Assembly: GCA_002365855.1 (NCBI GenBank)
Contig: DFAP01000080.1
Location: 1-44,666 of the forward strand
Reading direction: 5' to 3'
Length of the DNA: 44,666 bases
Source: Pelotomaculum sp. UBA3103
GTDB lineage: Bacteria; Bacillota; Desulfotomaculia; Desulfotomaculales; Pelotomaculaceae
Below the pieces are notes generated by a model. The model ran no database searches. It saw only the letters and a program-made list of their open reading frames with translations, and was not told the DNA's origin. The position numbers were made by a program, and so were the translations under genes. The first letter of the stretch is position 1, and each line of letters opens with the position of its first letter. Shown piece after piece: positions 33,682 through 43,143 of the stretch.

Positions 33682-33720
33682 AAGAAAAGAGGACTGCCTT
33701 CGCAGGCTTCTTTTCTTTTT
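33682..33720 (+). terminator. Intrinsic terminator after gdhA
   Basis: A long imperfect stem GAAAAGAGGACTGC/GCAGGCTTCTTTTC has a CTTC loop and is followed by T residues. It closes the inserted folate/nitrogen module before the xseB promoter. Confidence 0.75.
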
Positions 33721-33777
33721 AAGTTGCGACATCCAGAAAAGCAGCTATTTATTATTCCTTAATTTATTGCTTTCCGT

Positions 33778-33783
33778 TATAAT
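33778..33783 (+). promoter_or_regulatory. Candidate -10 box of a promoter for xseB-ispA
   Basis: TATAAT lies 28 bases before the xseB start. The -35 region at 33755-33760 (TTCCTT) is poor. A promoter here is expected because a terminator lies just upstream. Confidence 0.4.
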
Positions 33784-33810
33784 ATAAGGGAAAAACACCT
33801 GGAGGACTTT

Positions 33811-34080
33811 ATGGCTGCAAAAGATCGGATACCAAGTTTCGAGGAGGCCATATCGCGTTTGGAGGCGGTGGTCCGTGAGTTGGAGGACGGCAGGCTGCCT
33901 CTGGAAAGGGCGCTGGATCTTTTTACCGAGGGGATCGAGCTGTCTAGGGTATGCAGCCGTAATCTCGAATCCGCCGAACAACGTATTGCAATACTCACGA
34001 GAGATGATAAAGGAAAAGTTGTGTTAAAAGAGGTTGATACGGTTCAGCCCGCCGGGGAGGGCAAAAACGTTGGATTTTAG
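33811..34080 (+). CDS. xseB: Exodeoxyribonuclease VII small subunit
   Basis: An 89-residue helical protein with the diagnostic SFEEAISRLEAVVRELEDGRLPLERALDLFTEGIELSRVCSRNLESAEQRI. Several copies bind the XseA C-terminal helices to form exonuclease VII. ACCTGGAGG site upstream of ATG. It is separated from xseA by 6.8 kb, whereas the two are usually adjacent. Its 3' end overlaps the ispA start. The C-terminal tail beyond about residue 65 is variable in the family. Confidence 0.92.
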   Translation: MAAKDRIPSFEEAISRLEAVVRELEDGRLPLERALDLFTEGIELSRVCSRNLESAEQRIAILTRDDKGKVVLKEVDTVQPAGEGKNVGF

Positions 34081-34951
34081 AGAGGAATTAAAGAAGAAGG
34101 CGGCCGTCACAGAAGAGGCGCTGGAGCATTTCCTGCCCCCCCCGGATGCCTACCCTCCTTTGATCCATCAGTCCATGCGCTACAGTGTCATGGGCGGGGG
34201 TAAAAGGCTGAGGCCTGCTTTAGTAATGGCGGGAGCTGAGGCAGTCGGGGGCAACGTGCAAAACGTACTGCCGGCGGCCTGTGCTTTGGAGTTAATACAT
34301 ACCTACTCACTAATTCACGATGACCTTCCCGCCATGGACAACGATGATTACCGCCGGGGAAGGCTGACAAACCATAAGGTTTTTGGCGAAGCTGTCGCAG
34401 TCCTCGCGGGTGATGCTCTTCTGACGTTAGCTTTTAGGCTGCTGGCTGATTGCAGGTGCCCTTGTCCGGAAGATCTTGTGAGAGTGATTGTTGAGGTTGC
34501 AGATGGGGCCGGGACATTTGGATTAATTGGTGGTCAGGTGGTGGATACTTTTTCTGCCGGCGAAACAATTGACGAGACAGTGTTGGAATATATACACCGG
34601 CACAAGACCGGCGCCCTCTACAGGGTTTGTGTCCGTACCGGAGCGATTTTGTCGGGAGCAAAGGAACGGGAACTTGCATCTCTAACTGAATACTCCGATT
34701 ACCTTGGACTCGCATTTCAGATAAAGGACGACATATTAGATATTGAAGGAGACGAAAAACTATTAGGAAAACCGGTTGGAAGCGACCAGAAAAATAAAAA
34801 AGCTACTTATCCCTCGCTCTTTGGCCTGGAGAAATCCAGGGAAAAAGCCCGTCAGGCTGCCGATAGAGCCCAGGAGGCCCTATCAATATTTGGCAGTGAA
34901 GCAGATTTTCTGAGGGGGCTTGTCGAATTTACGATAAACAGGGCTTTTTAG
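34070..34951 (+). CDS. ispA: Farnesyl/geranylgeranyl diphosphate synthase
   Basis: A 293-residue all-helical prenyltransferase. TTG 34070 is selected because GGGGAGGG lies 9 bases upstream; upstream in-frame extension is inside xseB. The first Asp-rich motif is DDLPAMDNDD and the second DDILDIEGD; GGGKRLRPALV binds diphosphate. It condenses isopentenyl diphosphate units to farnesyl diphosphate or longer products. With dxs downstream it supplies isoprenoid precursors. It overlaps xseB by 11 bases. Confidence 0.93.
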   Translation: MDFREELKKKAAVTEEALEHFLPPPDAYPPLIHQSMRYSVMGGGKRLRPALVMAGAEAVGGNVQNVLPAACALELIHTYSLIHDDLPAMDNDDYRRGRLTNHKVFGEAVAVLAGDALLTLAFRLLADCRCPCPEDLVRVIVEVADGAGTFGLIGGQVVDTFSAGETIDETVLEYIHRHKTGALYRVCVRTGAILSGAKERELASLTEYSDYLGLAFQIKDDILDIEGDEKLLGKPVGSDQKNKKATYPSLFGLEKSREKARQAADRAQEALSIFGSEADFLRGLVEFTINRAF

Positions 34952-35043
34952 ATATACATCCAGCTTAATTGACTTTGTCAATAAATTTTACTTTAAAGAA
35001 AGCGCTATCATTCCACATGGTTAAATATTGAGTAAGGTGGTGT

Positions 35044-35072
35044 TTGATAGCAAATAAATGTTCTGTTATAAT
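35044..35072 (+). promoter_or_regulatory. Strong sigma-A-type promoter for the OLE RNA
   Basis: TTGATA (35044-35049) and a perfect TATAAT (35067-35072) are separated by exactly 17 bases. The start of transcription would fall near 35079, at the beginning of the OLE RNA region. Confidence 0.65.
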
Positions 35073-35079
35073 GTATTAG

Positions 35080-35735
35080 CAATATAATGTTTTTTCGATA
35101 AATGACGCAGTATTCTAGTCAAACGAGCCTTTTTGAAGGCGGGCCTAAAAATCCGTCAAGGGCATATCGATGAAGTTCCTGGTGCTGGCTATCGACGCCC
35201 AGTCGGGGGTTGGTACTGGGAGTTAAGGTGGTGGGGCGACCTGCAATGGCATGCAGGCGTTGACCCCGCCATCGTGGAGACCCAAGTATGTGGGTACCCA
35301 TTCGGATTTCCGGGTGGTCAACTATGGCTTGGGATTAAACCTGCATGTGGTTAACAGCTGCGTGCAGTGTAGCCTGCCTTGAGTGGTAGCGGTGGATTCT
35401 GTTAATGACGAACCGGTGCGGACAAAGGGCCCTAAATGGCCGGTTTGTTGGTTGAAACCCCTATTGCAAAAGAGGCTAGAAAAGGCGTAGTTTGTAGAGG
35501 AAAACTCCTAGGCTGTCCGGGATACCAGGGTGGGCCGGGGATTGCAGTGTGGACTAAGTGGTAATCTAGCCCCGGGATCGGCAACGATCGGAAACAACTT
35601 TAAAGGGAAACCGCCGGTTTGGCGACAGCCGGCAGTTGTTTGGGAAAATCCTGCTAGACCTAAGCCACAATATTTACCCGGCCTGCCGTCATTTATCATT
35701 ACATAAATATCACGCTACCTGCGTTTTGCCTGCGC
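35080..35735 (+). ncRNA. ole: OLE RNA (ornate, large, extremophilic RNA)
   Basis: About 650 bases between ispA and dxs lack a plausible gene but are G-rich, unlike the AT-rich flanks, and full of short helices. Examples are AACCGG (35411-35416) with CCGGTT (35440-35445), and AACAACT (35593-35599) with AGTTGTT (35634-35640) enclosing GCCGG/CCGGC. Established knowledge: OLE RNAs are roughly 600 nt, occur in anaerobic and extremophilic Firmicutes, lie in the ispA-dxs operon and are followed directly by the gene for their membrane partner OapA. All of this holds here. They have been linked to ethanol, cold and magnesium stress. Ends are estimated: 5' from the promoter, 3' from the oapA ribosome binding site. 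Small open frames inside it are considered spurious. Confidence 0.85.
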
Positions 35736-35752
35736 AGTATGAGGTGAATTAT

Positions 35753-36349
35753 TTGGGCAATAATAAATCTACCGTATCAGGTAGTTATATTATAATTGTA
35801 GGCATTGTCTCATTTATTGTAGCGATTTGTTTTACCTTGCTTTCAGAGACGTTTGCTTCAAAATTAAACAGTGTAGTTTTATCGTTTGCTTTTCTTATTA
35901 TAATCATAATTATAAACCTGCTGGCAGATATTGTAGGAACAGCAGTTACTGCGGCATCTCACATTCCGTTTAATTCCAAGGCAGCCAAACAAATCCGCGG
36001 AGCGCCGCAGGGTCTTCAATTGATACGCAACGCTGATAAAGTCGCTAATTTTAGCAATGACATGATCGGTGATATAACAACCACGGTCGGAGGAGCCCTG
36101 GGCATATCAATCGTGGTGCAAATCATAAGGCAGGAACCGGCATTAAACCAGTTCTGGCTGAATATTTTAATCACCGCACTTATAGCCGCAGTGATTGTTT
36201 CTGGAAAAGCATATGCAAAGATGATCGCTCTAACCCACCCGGACGATGTTATATTTATCATAGGTAGAATACTTGCAAAGATTGAAGAATACACCGGATA
36301 CAACCCGTTCCAAAAACGACGCAGTTCCAGAAAAATGAAGGGTGAGTAA
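35753..36349 (+). CDS. oapA: OLE-associated membrane protein OapA
   Basis: A 198-residue polytopic membrane protein, TTG start behind GAGGTG; the longer open frame upstream runs into the OLE RNA and is rejected. About three to four helices are visible (SYIIIVGIVSFIVAICFTLL, VVLSFAFLIIIIIINLLADIVG, TTTVGGALGISIVVQIIR, FWLNILITALIAAVIVSGKAYA) with a conserved basic/polar stretch QIRGAPQGLQLIRNADKVANFSNDMIGD and a basic C-terminal tail KRRSSRKMKGE. OapA dimers bind OLE RNA and hold it at the membrane. Identification rests on position between OLE and dxs, size and topology. Confidence 0.85.
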   Translation: MGNNKSTVSGSYIIIVGIVSFIVAICFTLLSETFASKLNSVVLSFAFLIIIIIINLLADIVGTAVTAASHIPFNSKAAKQIRGAPQGLQLIRNADKVANFSNDMIGDITTTVGGALGISIVVQIIRQEPALNQFWLNILITALIAAVIVSGKAYAKMIALTHPDDVIFIIGRILAKIEEYTGYNPFQKRRSSRKMKGE

Positions 36350-36352
36350 GAC

Positions 36353-38260
36353 TTGAGCAAACTGTTGAAACAAATTAATTCTCCTCGCGATATTCGCATG
36401 TTGACGTTTCCCCAGCTACATGATTTAGCTAAGGAGATTCGCGAGTATGTCATAGAAACGGTAGCAAAGACAGGAGGACACCTCGCGCCAAACTTAGGGG
36501 TAGTAGAGCTGACCCTGGGTCTGCACCGTGTTTTCAACTCACCTGTTGATAAAATTGTTTGGGATGTTGGTCACCAAAGCTATATTCATAAAATCATCAC
36601 CGGCAGGCGTGAAGAATTTGGAACCCTTCGCCAGTTTGGTGGAATAAGCGGGTTCTCCAATCCCCAGGAAAGCAACCATGACTCTTTTGGTACCGGTCAC
36701 AGCAGTACCTCAGTCTCTGCAGCGCTGGGATTAGCCGTTGCCCGCGATTTAGAAGGTGAAAACTATTCAGTGGTGGCTGTGATTGGTGACGGTGCCATGA
36801 CCGGGGGTATGGCCTTTGAAGCGTTGAATAACGCCGGGCATCTTAAGAAAGACCTGATCGTAGTTTTAAATGACAATGAAATGTCTATCGCCCAAAATGT
36901 CGGCGCTATGTCCGGATATCTTACCCGCCTGAGGACTGACCCCATGTATTCAAGGAGCAAGGAAGGAGTCGAACAGTTGCTTCGCAAGATTCCAATTGGT
37001 TCAACCCTGCTGCGCCTGGGCGAGAGGGTTAAAGACAGTTTGAAACATCTTGTAGTTCCGGGCATGTTGTTTGAAGAGATGGGTTTTATTTATCTGGGCC
37101 CGGTTGACGGGCATGATCTAAAGGCTGTAACATCTGTACTTCAGCGTGCAAAATCGACAAAAGGACCCGTTTTGCTTCATGTATTAACGAAAAAGGGGAA
37201 AGGCTACCGGCCGGCTGAAAACAACCCGGACCGCTTTCACGGAGTAGGCGCTTTTGACGTTAAAAGCGGAAATGTAATAAAAGAAAGCGATGTTCCATCC
37301 TACACAGAAGTGTTTGGTCGAACCATGACGAAGCTGGCGCAGCAGGATCAAAACCTTGTAGCAATTACTGCGGCGATGCCCGGTGGGACTGGCCTTGGCA
37401 ACTTCGCCCGACTTTACCCGAAGCGGTTTTTCGACGTGGGTATTGCTGAACAGCATGCGGTTACAATGGCTGCGGGTATAGCATCCGGAGGTTATCACCC
37501 CGTGGTGACCATCTACTCAACTTTCCTGCAGAGGGCTTTTGACCAGATCCTGCATGACGTTTGCCTCCAAAAATTGCCCGTGACATTTGCTGTTGACCGC
37601 GCAGGTATCGTGGGCGAAGACGGTGCTACTCACCACGGGCTATTCGACTTTTCATATCTCAGGCCTATTCCCAATATGATGATCATGGCTCCCAAAGACG
37701 AAAACGAGCTCCAGCATATGCTTGCCACCGCAGTTCAACACAAAGGTCCAGCGGCTGTACGATATCCGCGCGGTGCAGGCAGTGGGTGCAAGCTGGATGA
37801 AGGACTAAAGATTATACCTATAGGGCGGGCAGAAGTTCTCAAAGAAGGCGCCGATGTTGCCCTGGTGGCTGTAGGAAGTATGGTCAGACTGGCGGAAGAG
37901 ACAGCAGAGGTACTGGCCAGCCGGGGTATTCGTGCAACGGTAATCAACGCCAGGTTTGTTAAGCCTCTCGATGAGGATTGCATTATCAAATATGCGGAAA
38001 GGACCAAGCGGATTTTTACTATAGAAGAGCACGTATTAAACGGAGGCTTTGGCAGTGCAGTTCTCGAACTGCTCTCGTCAAGGGGCTTGAAAAATATTAA
38101 GGTACAGTGCCTGGGTATCCCTGACTCATTTGTGGAACATGGCAGCCCGGCAATACTTAAAGCGAGATACGGCCTGTCTGTCGAGCAGGTTGTCAGGGCG
38201 GTGGCCGGCAAATCGACGCCGGTAAGCCGTCCCAGAAGGCTAAAGCTGGTTACCGACTGA
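36353..38260 (+). CDS. dxs: 1-deoxy-D-xylulose-5-phosphate synthase
   Basis: A 635-residue thiamine-diphosphate enzyme making DXP from pyruvate and glyceraldehyde 3-phosphate, the first step of the MEP pathway. It has the ThDP motif [31 protein letters not shown], the conserved HPD-like start [14 protein letters not shown], a pyrimidine domain with [17 protein letters not shown], and a C-terminal transketolase domain ([20 protein letters not shown]). TTG start with GGTGAG upstream, three bases after oapA. Full length and intact. Confidence 0.96.
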   Translation: MSKLLKQINSPRDIRMLTFPQLHDLAKEIREYVIETVAKTGGHLAPNLGVVELTLGLHRVFNSPVDKIVWDVGHQSYIHKIITGRREEFGTLRQFGGISGFSNPQESNHDSFGTGHSSTSVSAALGLAVARDLEGENYSVVAVIGDGAMTGGMAFEALNNAGHLKKDLIVVLNDNEMSIAQNVGAMSGYLTRLRTDPMYSRSKEGVEQLLRKIPIGSTLLRLGERVKDSLKHLVVPGMLFEEMGFIYLGPVDGHDLKAVTSVLQRAKSTKGPVLLHVLTKKGKGYRPAENNPDRFHGVGAFDVKSGNVIKESDVPSYTEVFGRTMTKLAQQDQNLVAITAAMPGGTGLGNFARLYPKRFFDVGIAEQHAVTMAAGIASGGYHPVVTIYSTFLQRAFDQILHDVCLQKLPVTFAVDRAGIVGEDGATHHGLFDFSYLRPIPNMMIMAPKDENELQHMLATAVQHKGPAAVRYPRGAGSGCKLDEGLKIIPIGRAEVLKEGADVALVAVGSMVRLAEETAEVLASRGIRATVINARFVKPLDEDCIIKYAERTKRIFTIEEHVLNGGFGSAVLELLSSRGLKNIKVQCLGIPDSFVEHGSPAILKARYGLSVEQVVRAVAGKSTPVSRPRRLKLVTD

Positions 38261-38348
38261 TTTTTTAAATAGATATATGCAAAAGTTTAAATAGCTGCTT
38301 TAACTATTGCTTAAAGCGGCAGGTGTCATGTAACGGAGGTTATTAGTA

Positions 38349-39164
38349 TTGTCCCAGAAGAAGCAGCGTTTGGATGTCGTCCTGGCGATGGATGGTTGTT
38401 TTCCAAGCAGGGAGAAGGCCCGTGCGGCAATAATGGCCGGCCAGGTATGGGTTGATGGTGAAAAAGCGGATAAGCCGGGCCGGATGGTTGCCCCCGGCTG
38501 TGGTATCGAGGTAAGGGGAAAAACTGTACCATATGTCAGCCGTGGTGGTTTAAAGCTGGAAAAGGCAATCAATGTTTTTGGCCTCGACCTGAGTGATAGC
38601 GTGGTGCTTGATGTCGGTGCCTCCACCGGGGGGTTTACAGACTGCGCTCTCAGGCATGGGGCCAAATTTGTTTATGCTGTTGATGTGGGCTATGGGCAAC
38701 TGGCGTGGCAGCTCAGGTGCGACCCAAGGGTAAAAGTTCTGGAACGTACAAATATCCGCTATCTAAGCAAGGAAGCTTTAGAAGAAATACCCGAATTTGT
38801 TATGGTTGATGTATCCTTTATTTCACTGGGCAAGGTGATGCCAAAAATAGGTGACCTTACACGTCCGGATGCAGTTGGAGTTGCTCTGGTAAAGCCGCAG
38901 TTTGAGGCCGGCAGGGACAAAGTTGGGAAAAAAGGCGTGGTTAGAGAGCCGTCTGTTCATGTTGAAGTACTAAGTAATGTTACACGCATGATCAGCGAGC
39001 TTGGATGGGTCGTCAGCGGATTGGATTTTTCACCTATAACCGGGCCACAGGGAAACATTGAGTACCTTTTGTATTTTAAAAAGAACGGAGAAAATACTGA
39101 TTTTGATCTAATGGCTATTGTTGCATCGGCCCACGCCAACTTCGACAAATGTGTTAAAAGATGA
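38349..39164 (+). CDS. tlyA: TlyA-family rRNA 2'-O-methyltransferase
   Basis: A 271-residue protein with an N-terminal S4 RNA-binding domain (QRLDVVLAMDGCFPSREKARAAIMAGQVWVDG) and an FtsJ-type SAM-dependent methyltransferase (VVLDVGASTGGFTDCALRHGAKFVYAVDVGYGQL, then MVDVSFISLGKVMP and LVKPQFEAGRD). TlyA enzymes 2'-O-methylate ribosomal RNA and some are called haemolysins for historical reasons. The gene corresponds to yqxC of Bacillus. TTG start after CGGAGG. Located between dxs and nadK as in many Clostridia. Confidence 0.92.
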   Translation: MSQKKQRLDVVLAMDGCFPSREKARAAIMAGQVWVDGEKADKPGRMVAPGCGIEVRGKTVPYVSRGGLKLEKAINVFGLDLSDSVVLDVGASTGGFTDCALRHGAKFVYAVDVGYGQLAWQLRCDPRVKVLERTNIRYLSKEALEEIPEFVMVDVSFISLGKVMPKIGDLTRPDAVGVALVKPQFEAGRDKVGKKGVVREPSVHVEVLSNVTRMISELGWVVSGLDFSPITGPQGNIEYLLYFKKNGENTDFDLMAIVASAHANFDKCVKR

Positions 39165-39243
39165 AGGAAATTTAACAGTCCCTCTGTAATAAAGAATTAG
39201 CTTGAATTTGTTCTCTACTCTGTGCTTACTTGGAGGATCTGTA

Positions 39244-40113
39244 TTGAAAACATTCGGGTTGGTTGTAAATCTAAATAAAAAAGGAGTATTCGAACTGGTT
39301 GGGCAGATTGCTCACTGGTTGGAAGAAAAGGGCTGCTCGGTTTTGATCGCTGATGCCATCGCCCGTCTATTAGACCTGGCCAGGCTTGGCGTTTCAGAGG
39401 AACAGTTATATGACCAGGCCGAGTGCGTGCTGGTATTTGGCGGAGACGGTACAATGCTTTGGACTGCCCGGAGAGTAGTCAGAACGGGCACGCCAATCAT
39501 AGGTATCAATTTAGGTCACCTGGGATTTCTTACGGAGATAGATGTCCCGGAGGTTCTTCCGGCACTTGAAAAACTGCTGGAAGGACAATACCATGTTGAA
39601 GAGCGGATGATGCTTGAAGCCCAGGTGCACAGGCAGGGCAATGTTATCGTGAAACTCGTTGGATTAAACGATGCGGTTATCACTAATAGTTCCATAGCCA
39701 GGCTGATCCAGCTTGATACATTTGTAAATGATGAGTTTGTTAATAGATATTTTGCAGATGGAATGATTATAGCAAGCCCAACTGGTTCCACCGCATATTC
39801 ACTATCTGCGGGGGGACCGCTGGTTACCCCCGATCATGACCTGATCCTGCTTACTCCCGTTTGCTCACATTCTCTTTGGGCCAGGCCGATTGTGATTACT
39901 CCCGAGAGTGTCATCAAGGTTGTGCTTGTTTCTGACCGGGGTGAGGGAATGCTTACTATGGACGGGCAGCATGGTTACATCCTGCGGCAGTCCGACCAGG
40001 TTGTTGTAAGGCGGTCTGAACAAAAAGCCAAGTTCCTGAGGCTCATCGGCAGAAACTTTTTTGAGGTTTTGAGGAAAAAGCTAAAAGAAGAGGGAGAGCG
40101 GGATGTTTTATAA
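39244..40113 (+). CDS. nadK: NAD kinase
   Basis: A 289-residue enzyme that phosphorylates NAD to NADP. TTG 39244 is chosen since TTGGAGGATC lies 7 bases upstream; an in-frame start 42 bases earlier has no ribosome binding site. It has the catalytic [24 protein letters not shown], the NDAVI motif, and [17 protein letters not shown]. The last 11 bases overlap the next gene. Confidence 0.94.
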   Translation: MKTFGLVVNLNKKGVFELVGQIAHWLEEKGCSVLIADAIARLLDLARLGVSEEQLYDQAECVLVFGGDGTMLWTARRVVRTGTPIIGINLGHLGFLTEIDVPEVLPALEKLLEGQYHVEERMMLEAQVHRQGNVIVKLVGLNDAVITNSSIARLIQLDTFVNDEFVNRYFADGMIIASPTGSTAYSLSAGGPLVTPDHDLILLTPVCSHSLWARPIVITPESVIKVVLVSDRGEGMLTMDGQHGYILRQSDQVVVRRSEQKAKFLRLIGRNFFEVLRKKLKEEGERDVL

Positions 40114-40711
40114 TGGGCTGGGCAGCGCTGTTTATTTATCGCATCTATTAATATCAGAAGCTGTTAGATGGGGCGGTACTGTTATAGACGCAACTGCGGG
40201 TAACGGTAATGACACTATTTTTTTAGCCAAACTGGTAGGTCCGGAGGGCAGGGTCTTTGCTTTTGACACTCAGGAAAAGGCCCTGCAGGAAACAAGTGCA
40301 ATGCTCGAAAAAAGTGGATGTGCGGCTCAGGTTACACTTATCAATGCAGGTCATGAGGATATGGACAATTATGTGCAGGTTGCCGTAGACGTGGTAATCT
40401 TTAATCTGGGTTATTTGCCGGGCGGAGATCATAACCTGGTTACCTCCGCTGAGACGACCACCAGGGCATTGAGCTCCGCTCTTAAACTTCTGCGTCCCGG
40501 TGGCAGGATCGGAATAGTAGTTTACACTGGGCACCCCGGAGGTCGTGAAGAGTGCGAAGCTGTGGAATTACTGGCATCTTCACTAGATAGTATGCTTTTC
40601 AACGTGATCAGTTTGACTTTTGTAAACAGGTCCTCTCGCGCACCAGTTGTTATTGTTATTGAGAAGGCAGGTGCTCTTAATGAAAGCAAACCGTCAGCGC
40701 AAAATACTTGA
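40103..40711 (+). CDS. SAM-dependent methyltransferase, YtqB/MnmM-like
   Basis: A 202-residue class I methyltransferase: [29 protein letters not shown] is the SAM-binding loop, and [18 protein letters not shown] with [19 protein letters not shown] are characteristic of the YtqB family. Members act as the tRNA wobble-uridine methyltransferase MnmM, making mnm5U from nm5U; assigning this activity here is by family resemblance. It overlaps nadK by 11 bases and argR by 32 bases. Confidence 0.85.
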   Translation: MFYNGLGSAVYLSHLLISEAVRWGGTVIDATAGNGNDTIFLAKLVGPEGRVFAFDTQEKALQETSAMLEKSGCAAQVTLINAGHEDMDNYVQVAVDVVIFNLGYLPGGDHNLVTSAETTTRALSSALKLLRPGGRIGIVVYTGHPGGREECEAVELLASSLDSMLFNVISLTFVNRSSRAPVVIVIEKAGALNESKPSAQNT

Positions 40712-41135
40712 AATTATCCGGCGGGCGCCTGTTGAGTCACAGAAAGCTCTTGCCTCAGCTTTAAAGGCAAACGGGTTTAAGGTGACTCAGGCAACGGTTT
40801 CAAGAGATATTAAGGAATTGGGTTTGATCAAGGTACCAACTATTAACAACCTATGCTGCTATACTTTTCCTGGAGAACGTGTCACCCCCCGTATAGAGGA
40901 GCGTTTAAAGCGCCTTTTTAGGGATTCTGTAATCGGTATGGATTTAAGTGAAAATCTAATTATTATTAAAACCCATCCCGGGGGAGCGCAGGGTGTTGCC
41001 TCTGCCATAGACCAGGTTGGCTGGAATGAGATAATTGGCACTGTCGGCGGAGATGATACCATCCTGGTTGTAATCAAGCCGAAAAACGCCGCAGAGAAGG
41101 TATTGAAAAGATTTAATAACCTGAACGAGGGGTAA
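40680..41135 (+). CDS. argR: Arginine repressor ArgR/AhrC
   Basis: A 151-residue protein. ATG 40680 is used, with GAGAAGGCAGGTG upstream; earlier in-frame starts lie deep in the methyltransferase gene. The winged helix ([48 protein letters not shown]) and the C-terminal hexamerisation/arginine-binding domain ([34 protein letters not shown]) are both intact. It regulates arginine biosynthesis and catabolism. The recN gene follows in 4 bases, the order conserved in Bacillus. Confidence 0.95.
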   Translation: MKANRQRKILEIIRRAPVESQKALASALKANGFKVTQATVSRDIKELGLIKVPTINNLCCYTFPGERVTPRIEERLKRLFRDSVIGMDLSENLIIIKTHPGGAQGVASAIDQVGWNEIIGTVGGDDTILVVIKPKNAAEKVLKRFNNLNEG

Positions 41136-41139
41136 TCGA

Positions 41140-42843
41140 ATGCTTCTGAATATTTTCATAAAGGATTACGGTATAATCGACCAGTTAGATATAGAATTTC
41201 AAGCCGGGTTTAACATCCTTACCGGAGAGACCGGCGCCGGCAAGTCGATTATAATAGATGCTCTGCAGGTAGCTCTGGGGGGAAGGGCATCTGTAGAACG
41301 TATTCGCAGTGGTTCTGAAAAGGCGCTGCTTCAGATAGCTTTTGATACCGGAGGCGTACCAGCTCTCATGACGCTGCTGGAAGAGCAGGGACTGGATATT
41401 CCTGAGGACGCCGTTTTAGTGATGGCTCGTGAAATATCCCATTCAGGGAAAAACATCTGCCGCATCAACGGGCAGGTAGTTACTTTGAGTATTTATAGAA
41501 AAATTGGCGGAAACCTGGCGGATCTGCACCTGCAGATGGAGCATAATTCCATTCTTGCTCATGAAAGGCAGCGTCAGCTTTTGGACTGCTACGGGGGCAA
41601 TCAAGTTATCAGTGCTCTTGAGACTGTAAACTTACTATATTCTCAATGGAAGGAAACGCGTGTTAAATACGGAAGCTTAATCCTTGATGCGGCCGAAAGA
41701 ACCAGGAGAGTCGATACGCTGCGCTATCAGATAGCTGATATTGAGCAGGCCTGCCTGAGGCCTGGCGAGGATGAGGAACTTGAAGCGGAAAAAAAGGTTC
41801 TGGTAAATGCGGAGAGAATAAGTCTTCTGGCGAGTCAGGCACATGCATTACTATATGATGGAAGAGCTGAGCAGGCATCAGCCCTGGATTTGCTGGCGCA
41901 GGCTGTTGACTCGCTGAAAAGCCTGGTCTCGATGGACCAGCGGGTGGAAATAATGTTTGTTTCACTGGAAAACGCGGTTTATCAGCTTGAGGACGTGGCT
42001 ATGGGGATGGCTTTATACCGCGACGGCATTGAGAATGATCCAAGAAGGCTGGAGGTTATTGAGCAGCGTCTTGAACAAATAAGAAAACAAAAGAGATTAT
42101 ATGGTGAAACCATACCCGGTGTGCTGAAATACCTGGTCACTGCGAAAAGCGAATTAGACCGGCTTGAAAACACAGAAGTTGCTTTAGAAGATACCAACAG
42201 GCTGCTAGAAGAACTTGAAGCTTCATATTGGCGTTCATGCAAGGTATTAAGTGTTGCCAGGAGGGAGGCTGCAGCTGTTTTAGAAAAAGAGGTTGCCCGA
42301 GAACTGCTTTCTCTGGAAATGGGCAATGTTATATTCAAAATAGGTTTTCTAAATCTTGAAAGTCCTGCGCTTGGAGGCTCGGAACAGGTGGACTTTTTGA
42401 TATCCCCTAACCCTGGTGAACCTTTAAAGCCGCTTGCAAAAATAGCCTCTGGCGGTGAGTTGACCAGGATCATGCTGGCGCTTAAGAGCCTGCTTGCGGG
42501 AATGGATGAAATACCTGTGCTGGTCTTTGATGAAGCTGATACAGGAATAGGTGGACGTGCCCTGCAGGCCGTAGCGGAGAAAATGTCTCAGCTCGGTCGC
42601 CGGCACCAGGTTATTTGCGTTACTCACTCCGCTCATGTAGCTTGCCGCGCGTCAGCTCACCATCATGTTGTCAAAGAATTTGAAGGCGGCAGAACCGTTA
42701 CAAAAGTTGAACTGCTCGATCCCCGGGAGCGCCTGGAAGAACTGGCCAGGATGCTTGGTGGAAAGGATGTATCTGATATCGCGCGGCGTCACGCTGGTCA
42801 AATGCTTGATTCAGCTGTATTGGATAAAGAATCAGAACAATAA
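41140..42843 (+). CDS. recN: DNA repair protein RecN
   Basis: A 567-residue SMC-like ATPase. The N-terminal head has Walker A GETGAGKSIIIDAL, followed by two arms of coiled coil (about 150-390), then the C-terminal head with signature SGGELTRIMLALKSLL, Walker B VLVFDEADTGIGG and the switch VICVTHSAHVA. RecN promotes early double-strand-break repair and sister cohesion in the cytoplasm. Intact, normal length. It follows argR at four bases. Confidence 0.96.
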   Translation: MLLNIFIKDYGIIDQLDIEFQAGFNILTGETGAGKSIIIDALQVALGGRASVERIRSGSEKALLQIAFDTGGVPALMTLLEEQGLDIPEDAVLVMAREISHSGKNICRINGQVVTLSIYRKIGGNLADLHLQMEHNSILAHERQRQLLDCYGGNQVISALETVNLLYSQWKETRVKYGSLILDAAERTRRVDTLRYQIADIEQACLRPGEDEELEAEKKVLVNAERISLLASQAHALLYDGRAEQASALDLLAQAVDSLKSLVSMDQRVEIMFVSLENAVYQLEDVAMGMALYRDGIENDPRRLEVIEQRLEQIRKQKRLYGETIPGVLKYLVTAKSELDRLENTEVALEDTNRLLEELEASYWRSCKVLSVARREAAAVLEKEVARELLSLEMGNVIFKIGFLNLESPALGGSEQVDFLISPNPGEPLKPLAKIASGGELTRIMLALKSLLAGMDEIPVLVFDEADTGIGGRALQAVAEKMSQLGRRHQVICVTHSAHVACRASAHHHVVKEFEGGRTVTKVELLDPRERLEELARMLGGKDVSDIARRHAGQMLDSAVLDKESEQ

Positions 42844-42888
42844 TTAACCATAAAATAATATAATGCTATAATATATTAAATATTAGCG

Positions 42889-42918
42889 CCGAGCTTTCAA
42901 CAATAGCCCGGTTTTTTT
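42889..42918 (+). terminator. Intrinsic terminator after recN
   Basis: CCGAGCT/AGCCCGG is a seven-bp stem with one mismatch, followed by seven T residues. Confidence 0.6.
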
Positions 42919-43143
42919 ATTTTTATTCACAAAATATTAATCTAATATTTACAAATCATAATATACATCAATATAATTGCGATAATGCCAAGTTAAGCCA
43001 CTATTAGGCGTAATAATTGCGATATATTTAGGTTATATTAATATAGCATCATATTTATTTCTAGTTCATTATTAATTGTAGGTTATTAAATATGTATATA
43101 AGTTTTGGAGGTGGGTAAGGCAATAAAATTGGAGGGGTGATGC
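42919..43143. other. AT-rich spacer before spoIVB
   Basis: About 225 bases without a gene, very AT-rich. It contains a 12-base direct repeat ATAATTGCGATA at 42973-42984 and 43013-43024 (40 bases apart). It also holds a possible forespore promoter (GCATC at 43046-43050, CATTATTA at 43067-43074). Nothing else is recognisable. Confidence 0.6.
43046..43074 (+). promoter_or_regulatory. Candidate forespore (sigma-G-like) promoter for spoIVB
   Basis: GCATC and CATTATTA with a 16-base spacer resemble a sigma-G promoter, whose -35 and -10 are close to GHATR and CATNNTA, though spacing is shorter than usual. spoIVB is known to be forespore-expressed. Chance in an AT-rich spacer is possible. Confidence 0.3.

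Noticed and set aside
35133..35354. A 73-residue + strand open frame and a 60-residue minus-strand frame within 35119-35354
   Set aside because: They lie in the OLE RNA region, lack ribosome binding sites, and have Trp/Gly-rich composition typical of structured RNA read as protein.
35636..35752. An upstream extension of the OapA frame
   Set aside because: It has no ribosome binding site, reads through the OLE RNA 3' part, and the TTG at 35753 has a good GAGGTG.
36016..36537. A 173-residue minus-strand frame across oapA/dxs
   Set aside because: It is antisense to two conserved genes and has no ribosome binding site.
38294..38320. A hairpin between dxs and tlyA (GCTGCTTTAA/TTAAAGCGGC)
   Set aside because: No T-run follows, so it was not called a terminator; it may be a minor mRNA structure.
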